Origin: Oscillatoriales cyanobacterium Centralia_MAG_596
GTDB taxonomy: Bacteria > Cyanobacteriota > Cyanobacteriia > Leptolyngbyales > Leptolyngbyaceae
Length of the DNA: 36,280 bases
Reading direction: 5' to 3'
Assembly: GCA_021323955.1 (NCBI GenBank)
Contig: JAJPKC010000492.1
Span: 1-36,280 of the forward strand
A program made the translations under genes and the position numbers. Numbering within the stretch: the stretch's first letter is position 1; each line of letters begins with the position of its first letter. Below the pieces are notes generated by a model, which saw only the letters and a list, made by a program, of their open reading frames with translations, searched no databases and was not told the DNA's origin. Shown piece after piece: positions 7,539-15,015 of the stretch.

Positions 7539-9686
7539 TTAATTGGAGTCCCTCAATAACCGTCTGGCATTCTTCCTTTGCTCTATGCTCGAATCAGGTT
7601 CTAGAATTGGCTCTACATAGTTGTCTTTGCTTGAATCGAGTTCTGAAGCTTCAGATTGGTGACTGCCATGTTTCTCTGGGCTGTCCATTATTTCCGTGGA
7701 CATGTTTCTACTACTCCCATCTTCAGAAGTCGGAGAATGATTGTAATGCGACTCTGCCTCAGAATCCTCTTGACTGTCCGTCATTTCTGTAGATGCATTT
7801 CCAAGAGTCGGAGAAAGTAAGTAAGTTGGCTTTATCCCAGATGGTTTTGTAGGTTCCGAAGTATCATCGTTTACTTGTTCAACCCGTTGTCTTATCTCTT
7901 TATTCAAAGCGCGTTTATTTTGACTCTGGGCAGCTTTTGAAGTTATCTCAGATGGCTTGTCGCTAATTTGTGAAGTATTATTACCTGACTGACGAACTCG
8001 CTGTCTTATTTCCTTGTTCAAGGCATGCTTGAGTCGGATTTGAGCTTCGTTTCCTTGCGTTTGCAGAAACTGGTGATGATTTAGCCTAATATCTCCCATC
8101 TCTTCTAAATCAATCCCCGGAAAACTCTTACCACTACCTCCCAGATGGATTTCAGTTGGTCTCTTATCTGCGTCTTCTAGCTTTGCTCCCAATCCTCCTT
8201 CTTTTTTAGATTTACTAAGAGACTCTACAAACTTGAATAGGTGCTCCGAAGTTGGTCTGTAATGACCACTTTTGTCTGATATTGCTCGGATTAATCCTTT
8301 CGCATTAGTTTTGATTTCTCCAGCAATTCGCGCCAACCCACCATTAAGAAGGGTTGTGTGATGAATTTTTTGTTCCTTCCCTGCTTTTCTCGTCTTTTCT
8401 TCCTCTTCCGCTTGATCAGCAGAATATATTCTTCCAGTATCTTGAGCCTGAGCAAAGATATGTGCTCCTTCTGCCATGCTTCCTGGAACGGCCAATGTCC
8501 TCCCTGCTGCTGAAGTATTTATAGGTTTACCTTTAGCATTTGTTAACAATCCTTTTTTATTAATACGGACCTCATGCGCTGCATGTTCACGTTTTCCTTT
8601 TTGGGTTGTTGAGTCAAAATATTTTGTTGTTTTGCCTGAATCGTCTGGGACTGTTGACTCTGTTTTATATTCTGGTCTTTTCTCAAGCCCCTGTTCTACC
8701 TGTTCCCATTTTTCCTCCAGCTTACTGCGAGACTTCGGTGGTGGTTCCTCAAAAAGTCCCCTTGATGGTCCTTGAGGACGAAAATCACGGGCGACTTTTA
8801 GAGCAGTTGATTTATCTTTTTTAGAACCCCCTCCAAATTTTTCTAGATCTTTCTCCCGCTCGTCCTTTAGGTCGCCGAGAAATTTGTCATAGACTTCATG
8901 GCGGTCCTTGAGGCGATTGGCCCTACCCGTCAAATTGCTGCCGTTTAAACTATGGTCATACAGGAAATTAGCATTATCATGTGGCCGGGCGGCTCTTTGC
9001 CGATCAGCCACTCCTATTGCTCCGGATTTTCCAATGGGAATACCCGTTTTCTGTCCTATCAATCTTCGGAATCCCTTGAAAGGTGAACATTGGATTGCCC
9101 CACTTTGAGCTAATGATTCAGTTGAACGTGAGGTATTTTGGTGCATAAGCTTGATAGGATTGCCTTGAACCGCCTGACTCCCTAAGCGATCGGCTTCTGT
9201 TTCTAAGCGGCTATCAGTATTGATTGGCATCGCACCCGATGGTGCGACCACTTGTCCCGATCGCTGTTGGATTACATGGGTAAGCTCATGTCCAATGATT
9301 TTTTGTCCTTCAGAGCTATGGGGACGAAATTGACCAGGGGCAAAGTGGAGGTTTTTCCCGCGTGTATAAGCCATTGCACCAATCTTTTCCGCATTGCCAT
9401 CCTCATGTACCCGCACATCAGAAAAGTCGGTATCAAAGGCTGATTCCATCTTTTCCCGCAACGGTTTGGGTAGCGGACGACCACTGGTAGCAGGCTGAAG
9501 GGATTCCGGGGAAAACTCGGCTTGCTCAAAATTTTGACCCAGTTGAGCCGATCGCTCCAGCAGCGTATCGGATCGTGTCTCCGATTCATTTGCCTGAATT
9601 GGGGCTGCTTGAGCGGAACCAGGCAGCTGAACCTTAGACTGAGCAGGCGAAGGTGTGGCTTTGGCGGCGGCATAGGTGCGAGTCAT
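7539..9686 (-). CDS. DUF4157 (eCIS-core) cargo/effector candidate with IQM-like C-terminal segment
   Basis: 715 aa; N-terminal FDTDFSDVRVHEDGNAEKIGAMAYTRGKNLHFAPGQFRPHSSEGQKIIGHELTHVIQQR. C-terminal region contains KIHHTTLLNGGLARIAGEIKTNAKGLIRAISDKSGHYRPTSEHLFKFVESL. Confidence 0.85.
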   Translation of the reverse strand: MTRTYAAAKATPSPAQSKVQLPGSAQAAPIQANESETRSDTLLERSAQLGQNFEQAEFSPESLQPATSGRPLPKPLREKMESAFDTDFSDVRVHEDGNAEKIGAMAYTRGKNLHFAPGQFRPHSSEGQKIIGHELTHVIQQRSGQVVAPSGAMPINTDSRLETEADRLGSQAVQGNPIKLMHQNTSRSTESLAQSGAIQCSPFKGFRRLIGQKTGIPIGKSGAIGVADRQRAARPHDNANFLYDHSLNGSNLTGRANRLKDRHEVYDKFLGDLKDEREKDLEKFGGGSKKDKSTALKVARDFRPQGPSRGLFEEPPPKSRSKLEEKWEQVEQGLEKRPEYKTESTVPDDSGKTTKYFDSTTQKGKREHAAHEVRINKKGLLTNAKGKPINTSAAGRTLAVPGSMAEGAHIFAQAQDTGRIYSADQAEEEEKTRKAGKEQKIHHTTLLNGGLARIAGEIKTNAKGLIRAISDKSGHYRPTSEHLFKFVESLSKSKKEGGLGAKLEDADKRPTEIHLGGSGKSFPGIDLEEMGDIRLNHHQFLQTQGNEAQIRLKHALNKEIRQRVRQSGNNTSQISDKPSEITSKAAQSQNKRALNKEIRQRVEQVNDDTSEPTKPSGIKPTYLLSPTLGNASTEMTDSQEDSEAESHYNHSPTSEDGSSRNMSTEIMDSPEKHGSHQSEASELDSSKDNYVEPILEPDSSIEQRKNARRLLRDSN

Positions 9687-10327
9687 GGGCCTTTGCTCTT
9701 AATTTGGCAGGTGAATGAATCAATAAATTCATGAAGGCTCTGATTATCCTATATAAATGTGTCGGACAAGTAGAGTCTATGACCTGAGCAGATGCATTAG
9801 GCTTTACGCTGTGTCACTAATGCACTCTACAAGATGGGCGATCGCACTGATAAATTCTCCCTTTAAACTCACCACGATAGTCAACTTTATAGAGTTACTC
9901 AAGTTCTCAAGTATCTCATTTCTCCAGCAAGATAGGCTAGGTTGTGCGATCGCAAGACCGATCAAAACGAGGAATTGAAATTGCGCTCGATGCACGTAGT
10001 AGCATTATTAATGCTGGGTTTTCTTTATCAACCCAACCGACAGCGAGGGACGATCGTACTACTGATTTTCGAGTTGGGGGCGATCGTTGCTAGATTATCT
10101 CAGCTGCGTTTCGGTCAAGCTCAGCCTGGTGCCATATCCTCATTTATGGAAATTATCGAGTTTTCATCGATAGGTAGAAGGCCAATATTCAAACGATTGG
10201 GGATGTATTTGTGGAGGGATGTGGCCTGTGATTCCAGATTTTGAGGCGATGACGGGGTTGATGGGAGGGTAAGGTGGGCAAAATCCAATCTTGCTCCTAT
10301 TTGTGCAGTTACAGCCGTTTGCCCATC

Positions 10328-11350
10328 CTACAAGAGCTCTTTCTCACGGGCACGCTTTCCGGCAATGCTCTCAAGATTTACACCTCCGGTTGCTCTACTT
10401 ACGAATCCTAAGTTAGAGATCGGCTTCATGCTACCTGATGCGGAATCCGCTTCTACCTCCTGTTCTCCTTGCCGCTCCTGATGGTAATCTGCATACTGTT
10501 TTGCTGCTCCAATGACGCCACTCATCAGTCCACCCGATTCAGCTTTTGGACTTAAAAGTGAAGAGGGTATTGAAGTTGTAGCTTCATGAGAGCCTTGAGA
10601 TTCCTGTTTTCGTTCCTCTAGTTCTTGCTGACTCCGGTAATAGTCCATATGCTTTAGAAAAGAGGCTGCAGCTGCGTTACTCGCCAAACCTGCTGATCGA
10701 CTGTTCGGACTTGGTGTACATTGAATGACCCCATTTTGTTGAGTACTAAAACTGCGGCTATAACTCGAAACTTTGTTCCCTAAACTCTCAGTACCAGATG
10801 TTTTTGAAATAGGTTTTCCTTCTGCTACTCTCGTTCCCAAGAGATCTGCCTCATGCTCCAGCCGTCTATCGGTATTGATGGCATCTTCAGGAATGGCGAC
10901 CTGGCTTTGTCGCTGTTGCATTACATGGGTTAATTCATGTCCAATAATTTTTTGTCCTTCAGAGCTATGAGGCTGAAATTGTCCAGGTGCAAAGTGGAGA
11001 TTGTGCCCGCGTGTGTAAGCGAGTGCGCCAATCTGCTCTGCATTGCCATCTTCATGCACGCGCACATTAGAAAAATCAGTGGCAAACGCGGCTTCCATCT
11101 TTTCTCGTAACGGTTTAGGGAGTGGGCGACCGCTGGTAGAGGGTTGCAGCAATTCTGGGGAGAACGCGGCTTGCTCAAAGTTGTGTCCTAGCTGTCTGGA
11201 GCGCTCCAGGCGCTCATGTGGAGTGGTTGAGGATGCTTTAGCCTGGATGGGAGCCGATGCAGGGGAAGCAGCGCCTTGAACCGTCGGTGTAGCCGTTGAG
11301 GGGACAGTTTTTGCAGCGTAGGTGCGCGTCATAGAGCAATTCCTCTTCAT
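10328..11350 (-). CDS. DUF4157 (eCIS-core) protein with short unassigned C-terminus
   Basis: 340 aa; FATDFSNVRVHEDGNAEQIGALAYTRGHNLHFAPGQFQPHSSEGQKIIGHELTHVMQQR. The likelier start is the internal ATG at 11332 (MTRTYAA...), matching the MTRTYAA start of the 7539-9686 paralog. Confidence 0.85.
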   Translation of the reverse strand: MKRNCSMTRTYAAKTVPSTATPTVQGAASPASAPIQAKASSTTPHERLERSRQLGHNFEQAAFSPELLQPSTSGRPLPKPLREKMEAAFATDFSNVRVHEDGNAEQIGALAYTRGHNLHFAPGQFQPHSSEGQKIIGHELTHVMQQRQSQVAIPEDAINTDRRLEHEADLLGTRVAEGKPISKTSGTESLGNKVSSYSRSFSTQQNGVIQCTPSPNSRSAGLASNAAAASFLKHMDYYRSQQELEERKQESQGSHEATTSIPSSLLSPKAESGGLMSGVIGAAKQYADYHQERQGEQEVEADSASGSMKPISNLGFVSRATGGVNLESIAGKRAREKELL

Positions 11351-11393
11351 TCAGGGGGCAAGCAGAACCAGAGAGCAGACAGGACGGGTGGGG

Positions 11394-11657
11394 TTATGGG
11401 TTATTGGACAGTCCAAAGTAAATTTGTTGGGCAACTTGAGCTGCAATACTATCCACACTGCCAGGTTTGACAGTCATAGAATGATGGTTCAAGTTGGCAT
11501 AATTGTATCCCGGTTGTAAGGTAGACGGATTTCCTGATTCGGCAAACAGGCGGGCTAATTCTTGCTCCACTGCCGCCTGAATCTGTTCCGGATTGCCACG
11601 CGCACCCTGGAGCTGTAATTCTTCAATGTAAAGGTTGAGATTGGGTTGCTGAGTCAT
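11394..11657 (-). CDS. Small eCIS-cluster protein of unknown function
   Basis: 87 aa (MTQQPNLNLYIEELQLQGARGNPEQIQAAVEQELARLFAESGNPSTLQ...); sits between the AAA+ ATPase and the DUF4157 genes in the same orientation. Confidence 0.7.
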   Translation of the reverse strand: MTQQPNLNLYIEELQLQGARGNPEQIQAAVEQELARLFAESGNPSTLQPGYNYANLNHHSMTVKPGSVDSIAAQVAQQIYFGLSNNP

Positions 11658-11704
11658 TGGTTATTGATCCATTGAGACAATTGAGTTGCTTTGATGGTGC
11701 ACTA

Positions 11705-13720
11705 TCATTCATCCAGCCATCCACGAATTTCCATTTCAGTGAGCGTTTTTTCCAGTTTGGCGTATTCGCCTCGTGCGGCTTTTAGCAGGTGAGACATGGC
11801 GATCGCCTGTTCTGCTTCCGCTGCCAGAAAAGCTGCATTTAGGGCAATATTGCGGATATTCCCTCCGGCTACATTCAGCCGCGCCAGTTTGTGGAAATCC
11901 AGGTTGGTAACAGGCGTGGCAATCGGAAAAATGCGCTGCCAGATCAATACTCGCTGTTCCAGATCGGGGAATGGAAACTGCACAATGAACCGGAGCCGTC
12001 GCAGAAAGGCATCATCCAGGGCAGCGGGCAGGTTGGTGGTGAGGATGGCGAGTCCCCGATACGCCTCTACCCGTTGCAGCAGGTAGCTGACTTCGATATT
12101 GGCGTGGCGATCGTGCGAATCCTTCACTTCACTGCGTTTACCAAACAGCGCATCCGCTTCATCAAACAGGAGAATGGCTCCCCCTGCCTCTGCGGCATCA
12201 AAGACCCGCCGCAGATTTTTTTCCGTCTCACCGATGTACTTGCTAACGACAGCGCTCAAGTCAATGCGATAGAGATCAAGACGCAATTCCTGCGCCAACA
12301 CTTCTGCTGCCATCGTTTTGCCTGTGCCGCTGGAACCGGCAAACAGAACGGCTGTCCCTAATCCACGGGTGCTTTTGCTGGCAAAGCCCCAGGTATCGTA
12401 GACGATCGCCCGTTGCCGGACATGCACCGCAATTTCTTGCAACACCTGCTTTTGGGCATCTGGCAAAATTAACTCCGTCCAGGTTGCCATCGGTTCGATC
12501 CGTTGGGCCAGGTCATCCAGACGTGGTCGGGACTGGTTGCGGCAGGCATCCCACAGCACGAGAAAAGGTGATGTCTCATCTCCCGCCTCTGGTTCGTCCC
12601 AGGTGTTGCTGGCCTGCACGCCCGCACAGACGGCCCGGATAGTCGGCGCATTGAGGTTGAACTGATAAATGAGGCGATCGAGCTGTCCATCCAGCAGCAT
12701 CACATCCTCACCCAACGCCTGTTGCCAGATCAGTCGTTGTTCGCGAAACGGCGGTTTGCTAATGTCAAAGCTGAGCAGAGGCCGTTGACTCAGGGTTTGA
12801 CGTTGGCGACTGGTGATCATCAGTAAGCTATTGGTGCGTTCCAAAAACTGATGTACAGCCGTGACACGGGTGGTATCGCTGGCCTCCAGTTCATCGCAGT
12901 CCAGCAGGAGTGCACTATCCGTCAAAGCCGATTCTCGCTCCCAGAGGCGCGTGAGCGTCCCCAGTGTGGCGGTATCGGTGGGCAGGGAGTGTGCCGCGAT
13001 CGCCTGTAGTGACAGATCCAGTTCTTTACAAACGGCCAGCGCGATCGCGATTTTGCTGCTGCTGTCTTCGCCACAAAGCTGTAGAACGGGTTGAGTAGCG
13101 GTGCTGGCAGTGCCAGTCCAGATATTAACCATTTGCTCGACTAAATCCTGATCGGATGGAGCCAGCTCGGTACCATCAGTCGCAGGGCGGAATAGCCCCA
13201 CCAGGCGATCGTTGATGTGGCTCACGCCCATCAAATATTGCAAAATGCAGGGATCGATCCGCAGGGGAGCCAGCGTTAGTGACTTGCCGTCCCCGACCTC
13301 CAGCAGGTGCCAGTAGCGTAGCGGGTTGGTGAGCGACAGCACCCGCCAGTCGGGATTCGGTAGAGCCGCTAATGCGAGTCCTAACGTCGGATAGGCCAGA
13401 TGGTCACTTTGGGCCGCTGCACAGAGGGCGGCGAACCGACCGTCCAACTCCATCCCGGCACACAGCAACAGCACCTCGCGATCGAAAGTTGACAGCCGAA
13501 ACAGCCCACACAGCTCATCCAACGCTGCCAGCGCGGGTAAATCATCTGCGGCGGCTTGGAGTGCCTGGTGCGCGTCCTGCTGTTTTTGCAGCATAATGGC
13601 ATCAGCGGTGGGATCTTGAAACCGCGCCGCGTGATGCTCCAGGTGCAGCCGGACGATCGCCACGGCGGCCATCAGGTAGCGCTGGTTTGCCTGCTGCCAA
13701 TGGTGGTAGGACTGACTCAT
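11705..13720 (-). CDS. AAA+ ATPase (Afp15-like)
   Basis: 671 aa; Walker A FAGSSGTGKTMAAEVLA, Walker B AILLFDEADALFGKR, sensor/arginine-finger region ILTTNLPAALDDAFLRRLRFIVQFPFPD. Overlaps the cap gene by 4 bp. Confidence 0.93.
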   Translation of the reverse strand: MSQSYHHWQQANQRYLMAAVAIVRLHLEHHAARFQDPTADAIMLQKQQDAHQALQAAADDLPALAALDELCGLFRLSTFDREVLLLCAGMELDGRFAALCAAAQSDHLAYPTLGLALAALPNPDWRVLSLTNPLRYWHLLEVGDGKSLTLAPLRIDPCILQYLMGVSHINDRLVGLFRPATDGTELAPSDQDLVEQMVNIWTGTASTATQPVLQLCGEDSSSKIAIALAVCKELDLSLQAIAAHSLPTDTATLGTLTRLWERESALTDSALLLDCDELEASDTTRVTAVHQFLERTNSLLMITSRQRQTLSQRPLLSFDISKPPFREQRLIWQQALGEDVMLLDGQLDRLIYQFNLNAPTIRAVCAGVQASNTWDEPEAGDETSPFLVLWDACRNQSRPRLDDLAQRIEPMATWTELILPDAQKQVLQEIAVHVRQRAIVYDTWGFASKSTRGLGTAVLFAGSSGTGKTMAAEVLAQELRLDLYRIDLSAVVSKYIGETEKNLRRVFDAAEAGGAILLFDEADALFGKRSEVKDSHDRHANIEVSYLLQRVEAYRGLAILTTNLPAALDDAFLRRLRFIVQFPFPDLEQRVLIWQRIFPIATPVTNLDFHKLARLNVAGGNIRNIALNAAFLAAEAEQAIAMSHLLKAARGEYAKLEKTLTEMEIRGWLDE

Positions 13721-15015
13721 AAAACCTGTACGATCGGGCTGTGATAGCGACTTTGAGCATCAAACGCGAGCGCACTTTCGGCGTACTGCACCCCATCGAC
13801 CTGCACCCGCACCAAATAGGTGCCCGGTTCGATCCGATTGGGTGCTGTGCCGTAAGGGATTGCTACGGCAAGGCGATCGCTGGTGGCAGCCATAACGCTA
13901 GAAAAACTGTACCCTCGTGCCGCCGTGAGCGCGGGCGCTGTATCTGGCTGTAATTCGTTCAGCAACAAATCAACCCGCTGTCCGGCTTGCAGGGGCGGCA
14001 CTACTTGCAGTTGCACACTCGCCTGCAGGATGGTGCCACTCACGGCATCTGATATCGGCGCGATCGCCACATCGCCCAAAATTCGGGGGCGTACAACCAA
14101 ACTGATGACATTGGACTGTAAGGCTGGCGCTGGTTCCCCCCCCACCGTGATGGAAAGGGCGTTATCGCTGGGAACGATGACCTGAACTGAGTTGAGACCT
14201 GCGCGCAGGTCGCTTGGCAGAACCACCGTTAAATTGCCGCGGGAGTCAGCCTGGGCGGGAAATCGGCGATCGTCCACCTGCACCATCACGCCCTCAGCGA
14301 CAAGATTTTTCCCCGTCAGCGTGAGGGCGATCGTCTGACCCGGCAACGGCACTTCAATGAGGGCTGGCAGCACAGCATCCAGTTGGGGAGGCAGGTGGGC
14401 TATTCCCGCCAGGTTAACGCTCTGAGCCATTAGCGCTGTTTCGGGAGACACATCGGCATCTAGCAGCACCACACTCGCTTCATAGGCCACCGACAGCGCA
14501 TGCGTCACCTGAAAAAACACCGTCCAAATTTTCGATAGTTCCTCCAGACTGAGCTTGATGGGTGAAAATTTGACGGAAACAATCTGGTTTGCCAGGTCAG
14601 ACTCGATTAGATAGCTATCGATGCCGGCTGCAAGGGTTGTGGCCTGAATTTGCGGACGGGTAAGGATGGGCTGCGCCTGCAACGTGGTCAGTGTTTTGCC
14701 CATTAGCCGTTGGGGTTCTTGCTGTACCTCTTTGCCATAAAACGTTAAGAGGTAATGGAGGTCGAGCGCCACCTGAGGCCGCTGTACCAACGTGCCATCC
14801 CAGCTTCGCGTGGCCAAATCATCGTTCCGCAGGGCGGCGTTCGGCAAAACTTGATAAAGATAGAGGTTGACCCCCACGAACCCAGGCTCTTCCCTCTCTG
14901 GTCGTCCTGATTTAACCTGGGGCGCAGCCGAAAGCTTAGGCACCGTCTGCAATGCCTGACCAATCAGCGATTTCAAAGACTCCGTGACGGCCGCGATCGC
15001 CAGATAATTGCTCAT
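13717..15015 (-). CDS. DUF4255/Pvc16-like tail terminator (cap) protein with TIG-like C-terminal region
   Basis: 432 aa; N-terminal AIAAVTESLKSLI...VNLYLYQVLPNAALRNDDLATR...VALDLHYLLTFYG...QRLMGKTLTTLQAQPILTRP is typical of DUF4255 (Pvc16 N-terminal domain). LTLTGKNLVAEGVMVQVDDRRF suggests TIG/IPT repeats. Confidence 0.88.
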   Translation of the reverse strand: MSNYLAIAAVTESLKSLIGQALQTVPKLSAAPQVKSGRPEREEPGFVGVNLYLYQVLPNAALRNDDLATRSWDGTLVQRPQVALDLHYLLTFYGKEVQQEPQRLMGKTLTTLQAQPILTRPQIQATTLAAGIDSYLIESDLANQIVSVKFSPIKLSLEELSKIWTVFFQVTHALSVAYEASVVLLDADVSPETALMAQSVNLAGIAHLPPQLDAVLPALIEVPLPGQTIALTLTGKNLVAEGVMVQVDDRRFPAQADSRGNLTVVLPSDLRAGLNSVQVIVPSDNALSITVGGEPAPALQSNVISLVVRPRILGDVAIAPISDAVSGTILQASVQLQVVPPLQAGQRVDLLLNELQPDTAPALTAARGYSFSSVMAATSDRLAVAIPYGTAPNRIEPGTYLVRVQVDGVQYAESALAFDAQSRYHSPIVQVL

